Shown: positions 49,844-57,770 of the stretch, in pieces
Layout of the letters: the number at the start of each line of letters is the position of its first letter
How positions within the stretch are numbered: position 1 is the first letter of the stretch
Assembly (NCBI GenBank): GCA_937862735.1
Contig: CALMDH010000030.1
Span: 1-64,000 of the forward strand
DNA length: 64,000 bases
Source: M0108 sp937862735
GTDB lineage: Bacteria; Pseudomonadota; Gammaproteobacteria; Chromatiales; Chromatiaceae
Direction of reading: 5' to 3'
Notes under the pieces: generated by a model
Seen by the model: only the letters and a program-made list of their open reading frames with translations
What the model was told of the DNA's origin: nothing
Databases searched by the model: none
Program-made: the position numbers and the translations under genes

Positions 49844-50910
49844 GACTTTCGCATGCGAAAAACCCCGCCCCTTCCGACACCCCGCGCCAGCGCGATGAGC
49901 TGGAGCGCTTCAAGACCGCCGTTAACCTGACCGAGTACGCCGCGTCCGAGGGCTACCAGCTCGACCGCCGGGCGAGTTCCCGCAACTCCGTGGTTATGCG
50001 CCACCCCGGCGGCGACAAGATCGTCATCGCCCGCGGTGAGGACGACCACTGGATCTACTTCTCGGTGCGCGACGACAGCGACAACGGCTCGATCATCGAC
50101 TTCATCCAGCACCGGCGCCGGTGCTCCATCGGCGAGGTCCGCCAAGAGTTGCGGCCCTGGGTCGGCGGCTCCTTCGTCCGGCCCGTGCCGGGGCTGTATG
50201 TCCACGAGGTCGTTACGGTCTCCCGGGACCGGGCGGGGGTCATCCGCGCACTGGCCGGGATGCGCCCTCTGATAACGCATCGGTACCTGGAGGAAGAGCG
50301 GGGGATTCCCCGGGGTTTGCTCGAACACCCCAGATTCGCCGGCCGGGTGTTGGTGGATGCCCGCTCAAACGTCGTCTTCCCCCATGCCGACCGGGACGGA
50401 CCCTGCGGGTACGAGGTCAAGAACCGCGGGTTTACCGGCTTTGCGCCGGGAGGGGAAAAGGGGCTCTGGATCTCGGGCGTGCAGCGCACCGATACCGCCC
50501 TGGTCCTGGCCGAGAGTGGCATTGACGCCTTGAGCTATGCCGCCCTGCACCCCGACGACAACGCTCGCTATGCGAGCTTCGGGGGTGCCATGAACCCGCT
50601 CCAGCCGGCCCTGATCCGGGCGGCCGTCGAGCGTCTGGCGCCGGGGGCAACGGTGCGGATCGCCACGGACAACGACGAGGACGGCGCCGGCTTCGCGGTC
50701 ATCATCGAGGGGCTGGTTGCGGAGACGGGGAGGGGGGACCTGGCGGTCGAGCGGGCCGTGCCGAGCAACGCCAAAGATTGGAACGATGTGTTGAAGCTCT
50801 GCATCGCAAAGGCAGCGTCTGAAGGTCAGTCATTGCTGGGGCTCCGGGAGGAGCCCCAAGCCAGACAGGGGGCGAATGTGCGCCTTACCACAACCGCGCC
50901 AGCGAATTAG
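49840..50910 (+). CDS. DUF3991 / Toprim-domain protein
   Basis: A 356-residue primase-like protein. An N-terminal region (LERFKTAVNLTEYAASEGYQLDRRASSRNSVVMRHPGGDKIVI and GSIIDFIQHRR) resembles the CHC2-related domain of plasmid primases but has lost the zinc Cys. DUF3991 follows (ALAGMRPLITHRYLEEERGIP), then Toprim with E in VLAESGIDALSYA and DND in IATDNDEDGAG. The first codons (RLSHAK) are encoded by a backbone palindrome. Confidence 0.88.
   Translation: MRLSHAKNPAPSDTPRQRDELERFKTAVNLTEYAASEGYQLDRRASSRNSVVMRHPGGDKIVIARGEDDHWIYFSVRDDSDNGSIIDFIQHRRRCSIGEVRQELRPWVGGSFVRPVPGLYVHEVVTVSRDRAGVIRALAGMRPLITHRYLEEERGIPRGLLEHPRFAGRVLVDARSNVVFPHADRDGPCGYEVKNRGFTGFAPGGEKGLWISGVQRTDTALVLAESGIDALSYAALHPDDNARYASFGGAMNPLQPALIRAAVERLAPGATVRIATDNDEDGAGFAVIIEGLVAETGRGDLAVERAVPSNAKDWNDVLKLCIAKAASEGQSLLGLREEPQARQGANVRLTTTAPAN
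49847..49860. promoter_or_regulatory. Backbone palindrome, copy 6
   Basis: TTTCGCATGCGAAA begins 7 bases after the ATG of the Toprim gene, so it is inside the coding region. Binding there could act as a roadblock or spreading site rather than a classical operator. Confidence 0.65.
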
Positions 50911-51323
50911 CCCTGTGCGGGAACCGGTATTGCGGAATGCGAGCCAACATGGTGACGCACAGCGATGGCTCGGGTATCCGGAGGCAGCGAAGCAAACTCG
51001 ACGGAGAAGCGTGCGCGATCCGGATTCCTGGCGGTCGGGCTGCGGCCATATAGCGCCCCTTGGCGTGCTGTTATGACCTCGCCGTCCTGGTTCAGCAGAT
51101 CGACATCCACATGGCCAAGGATGCGTCCGCGGTAGATCCAGCGCTTCACGATTCGGCCCGAGACCACGAGGCCGCCATCGGCAGGCGTTTGGGCCACATC
51201 GACCGGGACAAGCCGCTCACTGGTGTCGATGTTGAGCCGAAGCGGGGTATCGGTCGCCGCCTCTATGACGGGGACCAGGGTAAGCAGTCCGGATACGATG
51301 ATTGTAGGAACTGGTAGTTTCAT
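50907..51323 (-). CDS. Exported beta-domain protein of the Czc operon
   Basis: A 138-residue exported protein (signal peptide LPVPTIIVSGLLTLVPVIEAA). The mature part: GGLVVSGRIVKRWIYRGRILGHVDVDLLNQDGEVI and RARFSVEFASLPPDTRAIAVRHHV, the same layout as the lipoprotein at 3457-3873. The ATG overlaps the czcA stop. Function unknown; a periplasmic accessory of metal efflux is inferred. Confidence 0.72.
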   Translation of the reverse strand: MKLPVPTIIVSGLLTLVPVIEAATDTPLRLNIDTSERLVPVDVAQTPADGGLVVSGRIVKRWIYRGRILGHVDVDLLNQDGEVITARQGALYGRSPTARNPDRARFSVEFASLPPDTRAIAVRHHVGSHSAIPVPAQG

Positions 51324-54300
51324 GGACGATCTCCGTTGGGGTTGGTCGGATTGGTGCGCGGAGCGACGCCGCGGGAAAAGACCGGGTAGAGCGCGGGCAG
51401 GACGAAGAGGGTGAGGAAGGTCGAGGACGCCAGGCCGCCGACGACGACGGTGGCCAATGGCCGTTGGACCTCGGAGCCGACCCCGCTGGCAAGCAGCATC
51501 GGGATCAGGCCCAGGGCGGCGATGGCGGCGGTCATGAGCACCGGGCGCAGGCGCGACAGGGCACCGGCGTAGACGGCTTCGGTCATGGTCTCGCCCGCCG
51601 TCAGGTTCTGGTTGATGGCGTTGACCATGACCACGCCGTTGAGCACGGCCACGCCGAACAGGGCGATGAAGCCGATGGAGCCGGGGACCGACAGGTACTG
51701 ACCGGACCAGTACAGCGCCGCTATGCCGCCAATCAGGGCCAGGGGCACGTTGAGCATGATCAGCAGGGCCTGGCCGACGGAATGGAAGGCGAAATACAGG
51801 AGCAGGAAGATCAGCCCCAGGGACAGGGGTACGACCAGGCTCAAGCGGGCCTGGGCGCGCTCCTGGTTCTCGAACTGGCCGCCGAACACGACGCTGTAGC
51901 CGGGGGGCAGGTCGATCTCCCGGTCGATGCGCCCCCGCAGCTCGGCCACCAGACCACCCATGTCGCGGCCCTCGACGTTGGCCTGGATGACGACGCGGCG
52001 CTGCACGTCGTCGCGGCGGATTTGGGGTGGACCGGACTCGACGGACACGCTCGCCACATCCTTGAGCCGCACCCAGGCCCCCTGGGGGCTCTGCAGGATC
52101 AGGTCGCCGATGGCCTCTGGGCTGCCGCGGTACTGCGGGGCGAGGCGGACATAGATGTCGTAACGCTCGTTGCCCCGGATCACCTGCCCGGCCTCGACGC
52201 CGCCGATGGCGTCGGCCACCAGGTCCGTGACCTGGGAGACGGGGATGCCGTAACGGGCGAGGCGGTCGCGATCCGGGCGGACCACCAGTTGGGACTCGCC
52301 CGCGATCTGCTCCATGGCCACGCCCCGGGTCCCTTCTACGGCCTTGACGAGGCGCTCGATGGCCTGCCCCTTCTCGGCCAGCACACCCAGATCCGGCCCG
52401 AACAACTTGATGGCCAACTGGGCCTTGACGCCCGAGAGCAGCTCGTCGACGCGCGTGGCGATCGGCTGGGAGAAGGAGAATAGCAGGCCGGGGTGGATCG
52501 ACATGCGCTCCTCCATGACCCGTTGCAGCGACGCCCGGTCTGGGGCAGTGCGCCATCGCTCGACCGGGATCAGGCCGAGATAGATCTCGATATTGGAGAC
52601 CGGCTCCGGGTCGCCCCCCAGCTCGGGACGGCCGACGCGGCTGGAGGCGTAGGTCACCTCGGGGATGTCCATCAGGACCCGCTCCAGCTTGGTCGCGACC
52701 GTGAGCGCGGTCTCGAGGCTGGACGAGGGGGCCAGGGTCACGCGGATATTGATCGTGCCCTCCTCCAGTTCGGGGACGAACTCGGTCCCCAGGCGCGGCA
52801 CCAGCCACATGGCCCCGGCGAACAACCCGAGGGCGAACGCCACCACCAGCCAGCGCGCCCGGAGCGCCCGGCGCAACAGGCGTCGGTAGAGCCATTCCAG
52901 CGGCACGAAGACGGGGCTCGCCCGATGCCGCGGCGGGCGGCGGAAGGCATAGGAGGCCAGCGCCGGCATCACCACCAGGGCCACCGCCAGGGAGGCCAGC
53001 ATCGCCAGTACGATGGACATCGCCATGGGCTGGAAGAGCTTGCCCTCGACACCCTCCAGGGTGAACAGGGGTGCGAACACGACGATGATGATGATGACCG
53101 CGTAGAACACGGGCTGCCCCACCTCGCGGGCCGCCTCCTGGATGCGCAGGGCGATGCCGCCGCGGTCGGCAGCCGCAGCGAAGGGGTCTGAATCCTCCAT
53201 CGCGACATCCCGTTTGACCTGATCGAGGTGGGTCGCGTCCGGTTGCGTAAGGTGCCTGAAGATGTTCTCCATCATCACCACCGAGCCGTCCACCATCATG
53301 CCGATGGCGATGGCGAGCCCGCCGAGGGACATCAGGTTCGCCGACAGCCCCCAGTAGCTCATCAGGGTCAGGGCCAGCCCCACCGAGAGCGGGACCGAGA
53401 TCAGCACCAGCAGGGTCGCGCGCAGATTGAGCAGGAACAGGAGCAGCACGATCAGGATCAACACGAAGGCCTCCAGCAGGGCCTTGGTCACGGTGCCGAC
53501 CGCCCGCTCGACCAGGTCCGCCTGGTCGTAGAAGGGCTCGATGGTAACCCCGTCCGGGAGGGCCTGTTGAATAGCCGGGAGGCGTTCCTTGACCCCGTCG
53601 ATGGCCGCCTTGGTGTTGGCGCCCATGCGTTTGAGCACGATCCCGGCCACCACCTCGCCGAGCGCTTTTGGGGCGCCGTCGGCGTCGCGCAGGCTCATGG
53701 TCACGGCCCCCTGGCGGATCTCGCCGCCGAATCCGACCTGCGCCACGTCGGCGACGCGCACCACGACCCCATCGACATTCTTCAGCGGGATGTTGCCGAT
53801 GTCGCGCAGCCCGTCCTCGGCGGGGCGCACCCAGCCGACGCCGCGGATGACGAGCTGCTCCGCGCCCCGGTTCAGGTACCAGCCCCCGGCATTGCGGTTG
53901 TTCTCCTCGATGGCCTTGGCCAGGTCCTGAACCGACAGGCCGTAAGAGAGCAGGCGCTTGGGATCGGCGCGCACCTGGAACTGGCGCACCTCGCCGCCGA
54001 AGGAGAGCACCTCGGTGACGCCATTCACCGGCATCAGGAGCAGCTTGACGACCCAGTCGTTGAGGCTGCGCAGGGCCAGTGTGTCGTACCGACTGGGGTC
54101 GTCGGCGCGCAGAATGTATTGGAATACTTGCCCCAGACCGGAGGTATTGGGACCCATCTCCGGGGTGCCGACCCCAGGCGGGATCTGCTCGCGGGCGTCC
54201 TGGAGCCGCTCGAAGACGAGCTGGCGGGCGAAGTAGATGTCGGTCCCTTCCGCGAACACCACGGTGATGACCGAGAGCCCCGTCTTGGAGATGGAGCGCA

Positions 54301-54544
54301 CCTCCTCGACGGCCGGCAAGGCATACATCACCGCCTCGATGGGGAAGGTGATGAGCTGTTCCACCTCCTCGGCGGCGAGCCCCGGCGCCTCGGTGTTGAC
54401 GGTGACCTGGATGTTGGTCACGTCCGGAAAGGCGTCCAGGTTGAGCTTGGGTATCAGCGCGCCGCCCGCGGCCACCGCCGCCAGGAGCCCGAGTACCACC
54501 AGGAGGCGGTTGGTGACCGCCCATACTAGAATCCGATCAAGCAT
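51320..54544 (-). CDS. RND heavy-metal efflux pump (CzcA/CusA family)
   Basis: A 1074-residue HME-RND pump. TM1 (LVVLGLLAAVAAGGAL) is followed by LDAFPDVTNIQVTVNTEAPGLAAEEVEQLITFP; TM4 has GLAIAIGMMVDGSVVMMENIFRHL. Divalent pumps of the CzcA type usually carry a DFG or DG-containing TM4 motif; here MVDGSV replaces it. With CadA and CadR nearby, Cd/Zn/Co is likely, but a Cu(I) pump cannot be excluded. Confidence 0.92.
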   Translation of the reverse strand: MLDRILVWAVTNRLLVVLGLLAAVAAGGALIPKLNLDAFPDVTNIQVTVNTEAPGLAAEEVEQLITFPIEAVMYALPAVEEVRSISKTGLSVITVVFAEGTDIYFARQLVFERLQDAREQIPPGVGTPEMGPNTSGLGQVFQYILRADDPSRYDTLALRSLNDWVVKLLLMPVNGVTEVLSFGGEVRQFQVRADPKRLLSYGLSVQDLAKAIEENNRNAGGWYLNRGAEQLVIRGVGWVRPAEDGLRDIGNIPLKNVDGVVVRVADVAQVGFGGEIRQGAVTMSLRDADGAPKALGEVVAGIVLKRMGANTKAAIDGVKERLPAIQQALPDGVTIEPFYDQADLVERAVGTVTKALLEAFVLILIVLLLFLLNLRATLLVLISVPLSVGLALTLMSYWGLSANLMSLGGLAIAIGMMVDGSVVMMENIFRHLTQPDATHLDQVKRDVAMEDSDPFAAAADRGGIALRIQEAAREVGQPVFYAVIIIIVVFAPLFTLEGVEGKLFQPMAMSIVLAMLASLAVALVVMPALASYAFRRPPRHRASPVFVPLEWLYRRLLRRALRARWLVVAFALGLFAGAMWLVPRLGTEFVPELEEGTINIRVTLAPSSSLETALTVATKLERVLMDIPEVTYASSRVGRPELGGDPEPVSNIEIYLGLIPVERWRTAPDRASLQRVMEERMSIHPGLLFSFSQPIATRVDELLSGVKAQLAIKLFGPDLGVLAEKGQAIERLVKAVEGTRGVAMEQIAGESQLVVRPDRDRLARYGIPVSQVTDLVADAIGGVEAGQVIRGNERYDIYVRLAPQYRGSPEAIGDLILQSPQGAWVRLKDVASVSVESGPPQIRRDDVQRRVVIQANVEGRDMGGLVAELRGRIDREIDLPPGYSVVFGGQFENQERAQARLSLVVPLSLGLIFLLLYFAFHSVGQALLIMLNVPLALIGGIAALYWSGQYLSVPGSIGFIALFGVAVLNGVVMVNAINQNLTAGETMTEAVYAGALSRLRPVLMTAAIAALGLIPMLLASGVGSEVQRPLATVVVGGLASSTFLTLFVLPALYPVFSRGVAPRTNPTNPNGDRP

Positions 54545-54554
54545 CCCTGCCTCC

Positions 54555-55814
54555 TTAGTGGTTGTGGGGGTCGAAGCCGGCCTTGGCCAGCTCCGACTGG
54601 AGGAAGAAGGCGCCCTGGGTCACGACCCGGGTGCCTGGCGCCAGGCCCTCGATGACGGCCAGGCCGCCCGCGGTACGCACCAGCTCGACCTCGACGGGCT
54701 TGAAGGCGTCCTCGCCCTCGGCCACGAAGACCTGCCAGTCGCCATCCGGGCTGCGCAACACCGCCGCCTCGGGGATCGCCAGCACCGGCTCGGCCGTGCC
54801 AACCAGGACGACCACATCCACGAATACCCCGGGGTGGAGCCGATGGTCCGGGTCGGGGACCTCGATGCGTACCGCCTGGGTGCGTGTCGTCTCATCCAGC
54901 CGGTGATGGATCTGTGTTACCCGCCCTTCGAGCCAGGCGTCCCCATTCCCAGAGGCGACGCGGGCCTGATCGCCGACCGCGACCCGTTGGGCGTCCGCGG
55001 GGGACATTTGCGCTTCGACCCAGCGCACGGTCTCGTCGGTGATCTCGAACAGGACCCGACCGGGCTGTACCAACTCCCCCTGAATAAATTCGTCCTGAAT
55101 CACGGTCCCTGCCTGGGGCGCCAGGAGATCGAAGGTGCCGTCGGCGCGCCTCGCGGCGTTCGCCAACAGGGCCGCAATCTGGGTCTCGGTCATGCCGTAG
55201 GCCAGTACGCTAGACCGCGCCTTCTGGCGGGCCACGCTTGCCTCGATGTACTCCTTATCCGAGACGAACTTGTCCTTGATCTTGTCCAGACGCCCCCATT
55301 CCAGCTCCGCGACGACCAGATCGCCCTGGGCCTCGGCCATGTCCACGCTGGAGAGGGTCACCAGGGGTTGACCACGTGCGACGCGGTCGCCCAGGCGGGC
55401 GTGCCGTGCGATGACCTGGGCGGCGATGCGGGGTGTCACCTGGGCGGTGGCGTAGGCGTTCAGACGCACCTCGCCGGGGGCGCGCAGGCCGTCGCCGAGC
55501 GCACGCGCCGTCAGGGTCTCGGTGCTCAGACCCAGGGTGCGGCGCTGCTCCGGGGTAAGGCGGACCTCTGTCGGTGGCTCGCCGTCGTGCCCGTGGCCAT
55601 CGCCCTGCCCCTCGCCAGCGTCCTGGTGGTCATCCGGTTCCGATGCAGGACCGTGGTCCGTGTGGGGCGGCACTGTGGCCGGTGGTCTGCCGGCCGTATC
55701 GGTGCCGGCCGTCAGGGCCGCGGGTGTCCCGACCAACAGGGCGGCAAGTAGGCAGGCCCGCAGGCCCATGTCAGGCGCACGCGGTCTCGCCGCGGTGGTA
55801 CGGGAATGGAGCAT
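54555..55814 (-). CDS. RND efflux periplasmic adaptor (CzcB family)
   Basis: About 419 residues. Signal peptide within GLRACLLAALLVGTPAALTA; a His/Asp-rich stretch (HTDHGPASEPDDHQDAGEGQGDGHGHDGE) probably binds metal. The body has lipoyl halves (ARHARLGDRVARGQPLVTL and FDLLAPQAGTVI), a helical hairpin and a beta-barrel. ATG 55814 has AGGAC upstream; ATG 55769 would also keep the signal peptide. czcC is missing. Confidence 0.9.
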   Translation of the reverse strand: MLHSRTTAARPRAPDMGLRACLLAALLVGTPAALTAGTDTAGRPPATVPPHTDHGPASEPDDHQDAGEGQGDGHGHDGEPPTEVRLTPEQRRTLGLSTETLTARALGDGLRAPGEVRLNAYATAQVTPRIAAQVIARHARLGDRVARGQPLVTLSSVDMAEAQGDLVVAELEWGRLDKIKDKFVSDKEYIEASVARQKARSSVLAYGMTETQIAALLANAARRADGTFDLLAPQAGTVIQDEFIQGELVQPGRVLFEITDETVRWVEAQMSPADAQRVAVGDQARVASGNGDAWLEGRVTQIHHRLDETTRTQAVRIEVPDPDHRLHPGVFVDVVVLVGTAEPVLAIPEAAVLRSPDGDWQVFVAEGEDAFKPVEVELVRTAGGLAVIEGLAPGTRVVTQGAFFLQSELAKAGFDPHNH

Positions 55815-55886
55815 CGGAAAGGTCCTCAATTTGCAGACGTGAACCAGCCGCCACGCCCCAGGCGCGGCGGCCATGCGCCGGACGAA

Positions 55887-56195
55887 TCAGGACCGCGGGG
55901 GTCTCAGCGGGAGTGCAGGGGGGAGCGAGGCGACTGGGCAACCGGCGATGGCAACGGGGCGGTCTGCCCCCAGGGGGCCAAGGGTCGGCGGTCGCTGGTG
56001 GAGCCCGATGAGGTGGGCGCTGGCATGGCACCCGTGATCGCAAGCGTGACCGGGCTGGTCTGTATCGGCCTGCGTCCAGTGCACCGCCGTCAGGCTGTGC
56101 TCGGGCTCACCCACACCTGACCCGGCAAAGGCCCAAGCGGACCCGTAGCCGAGGATCGACAAGGCCAACAGGGTGGTGAGGATGCGCCGGAGCAT
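55887..56195 (-). CDS. Small exported His/Cys protein upstream of czcB
   Basis: A 102-residue protein: signal peptide LLALSILGYGSAWAFA, then EHSLTAVHWTQADTDQPGHACDHGCHASAHLIGLHQRP, a cluster of three Cys/His ligands (HACDHGCHASAH). This kind of small protein precedes czcCBA operons and probably binds metal in the periplasm. The C-terminus is Pro-rich. Confidence 0.68.
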   Translation of the reverse strand: MLRRILTTLLALSILGYGSAWAFAGSGVGEPEHSLTAVHWTQADTDQPGHACDHGCHASAHLIGLHQRPPTLGPLGADRPVAIAGCPVASLPPALPLRPPRS

Positions 56196-56314
56196 GTTGG
56201 CGATCTGGGAGAGCGGCGTGGGTTGGTTGAAGACTGGAGCGATTGTTAGGCCAGACCAAGGGAAATGCAATGTTCGGCAGCGCGAGCCATCCCAGGCAAA
56301 ACGGCCTTGCCCCC

Positions 56315-56500
56315 AAGCCGTCCGACAAAGGTGTTGCTCCACTCGGAAAATATGTCATTGCGCCAAGGTGTTGAGGCCGATTGGCATGCAGAAGATATTT
56401 GCCCAATACCCGGCACGCTAGAATCGCCTGTAACCGATTGTTTTCGTGGGCGCAGTTAGTAACGTTCCGTCGAGCGTGCAACACCTTTGTCGGACGGCTT
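56315..56500. repeat. 186-bp segment bounded by a 23-bp inverted repeat
   Basis: The 23 bp at 56315-56337 (starting AAGCCGTCCGACAAAG) are exactly inverted at 56478-56500. The enclosed DNA is AT-richer, has no gene and lies where the czc promoter should be. It may be a MITE or a regulatory loop. Nothing else is seen in 56196-56526. Confidence 0.7.
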
Positions 56501-56526
56501 GCCTTGCCCCGCGCTTGCCGCGTCGC

Positions 56527-56667
56527 CTACCCGGCCTTCTGGAGCGCCACCAGCTCCCGCAGCAGGGCCTCGATGTTGGCCATGTGGGTCTCCATGGCGG
56601 TCATGTGCTTCATCATCAGCTCGCGGTTCTGCATCATCATTTGGGGATTTATCCTGATTGGGTTCAT
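56527..56667 (-). CDS. Methionine-rich 46-residue peptide
   Basis: A short cytoplasmic-looking peptide starting at the ATGA overlap with the cytochrome stop. The central helix (PQMMMQNRELMMKHMTAME) carries Met and His on several faces, followed by HMANIEALLRELVALQK, a likely amphipathic or coiled-coil helix. Ten of 46 residues are Met. No signal peptide. A soft-metal ligand role is inferred. Confidence 0.6.
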   Translation of the reverse strand: MNPIRINPQMMMQNRELMMKHMTAMETHMANIEALLRELVALQKAG

Positions 56668-57314
56668 TGCAGGTTCCGCAAAAAGTGCACGAGCTTCCAC
56701 CGGTCGCTCTCGCCGAGGGTGGTCTTGAAGGCTGGCATGGCCGTGCCCAAGGCCGCCCCGCCCTCGCCGATGGTCCACATGAGGTAGCCGTCCGAGGCCA
56801 TGGGCATGCTCATCAACCATCTCAGGTCCGCGGGCGGGGGGGCCAGTCCCGCGCCGGCCGGGCCGTCGCCCGCACCGCTCGGCCCATGACAGGTGGCGCA
56901 GTTGGCGCTGTAGAGCCGCTCGCCTTGGGCGAGCCCCTCCGGGGTCGCTGGGAGCGGATTGCGGAGATCGCGATAGGCGGTTGGGATACCGCCCATCATG
57001 GCCATGCGATGTCGCGCCATGGATTGGCCCATCATCCCTCCCTGCGGGCCGCCGCCACCGCGGCGGCCATTCCAGCTCCCTCCGCAGCGACCTTCCCAGT
57101 TTCCTCCGCACCGGCCTTCCCGGCTTCCCCCGCACCGGCCTTCCCAGCCTCCTCCGCACCGACCCTGGGCGAGTCTCTGGTCGGGAGCCGCCGGCCGTTG
57201 GATCTCACTCACTTGAAACGGGTTGTCGTCGGCGGACAGCGCCGGTGCCGCGGACAAAGAGGTGGCAAGGGCGGCTGCCATGCCACTCAACAAGGCAAGC
57301 TTGCGATCGTTCAT
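56664..57314 (-). CDS. c-type cytochrome with Cys-Gly repeats
   Basis: A 216-residue periplasmic protein. A signal peptide (KLALLSGMAAALATSLSAAPALS) is followed by five tandem units of GRCGG (residues about 50-85: GRCGGGWE, GRCGGSRE, GRCGGNWE, GRCGGSWN, then GRRGGG). The C-terminal class I cytochrome has CATCH haem attachment and an axial Met in GTAMPAF. The Cys repeats may bind metal. ATG 57314 is preferred over 57329. Confidence 0.82.
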   Translation of the reverse strand: MNDRKLALLSGMAAALATSLSAAPALSADDNPFQVSEIQRPAAPDQRLAQGRCGGGWEGRCGGSREGRCGGNWEGRCGGSWNGRRGGGGPQGGMMGQSMARHRMAMMGGIPTAYRDLRNPLPATPEGLAQGERLYSANCATCHGPSGAGDGPAGAGLAPPPADLRWLMSMPMASDGYLMWTIGEGGAALGTAMPAFKTTLGESDRWKLVHFLRNLQ

Positions 57315-57371
57315 GCGTGTCGTCCTCAAAAAATGACGGATTCGTTCGTCTGATCGGTGACCGCTTTGGCC

Positions 57372-57770
57372 CTAAAGTGCCGCGAGCACCCGGTCGAGTC
57401 GCTCGCGGACCTCCTTCGCCAGGGTCTGTACTGCCGGGTTGTCCACCAGGGTGAGTACAGCATTTGGGTCCATGAGCTCCACGTGCACCGTGCCGCTCTC
57501 GTCCTGCCTGACGACCACGTTGCACGGCAGTAAGAGTCCAATCGACGGCTCGGCGCTGAGCGCCCGATGCGCCAGTGGTGGATTGCAGGCACCGAGGATG
57601 CGGTAGGGCGGCATGTCCGTGCTGAGCCTCGTCTTCAACGTGGCCTGCACGTCGATATCGGAAAGCACACCGAAGCCCTCCGCCTTGAGGGCCTTGATCA
57701 CCCCGTCCACCGCTTGCTCGAAGTCCATGGGGACCACCTTGCCAAAACCGTATTGCATTGCCATCGGCAT
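57372..57770 (-). CDS. DUF302-domain protein
   Basis: A 132-residue cytoplasmic protein: AMQYGFGKVVPMDFEQAVDGVIKALKAEGFGVLSDIDVQATLKTRL, then YRILGACNPPLAHRALSAEPSIGLLLPCNVVVRQ. This is the complete DUF302 fold with its two conserved Cys. Its ATG overlaps the CadA stop (TAATG). Function unknown; it accompanies metal ATPases often. Confidence 0.9.
   Translation of the reverse strand: MPMAMQYGFGKVVPMDFEQAVDGVIKALKAEGFGVLSDIDVQATLKTRLSTDMPPYRILGACNPPLAHRALSAEPSIGLLLPCNVVVRQDESGTVHVELMDPNAVLTLVDNPAVQTLAKEVRERLDRVLAAL

Noticed and set aside
27469..49860. Palindromes as chromosomal-type parS sites
   Set aside because: The chromosomal parS consensus is TGTTTCACGTGAAACA; the core here (CGCATGCG) differs, so only a plasmid-specific site is proposed.
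50907..54524. 1205-codon minus-strand frame over czcA
   Set aside because: It is a shadow of the czcA frame, rich in Arg/Gly/Pro; only its last 138 codons (from 51323) are a real gene.
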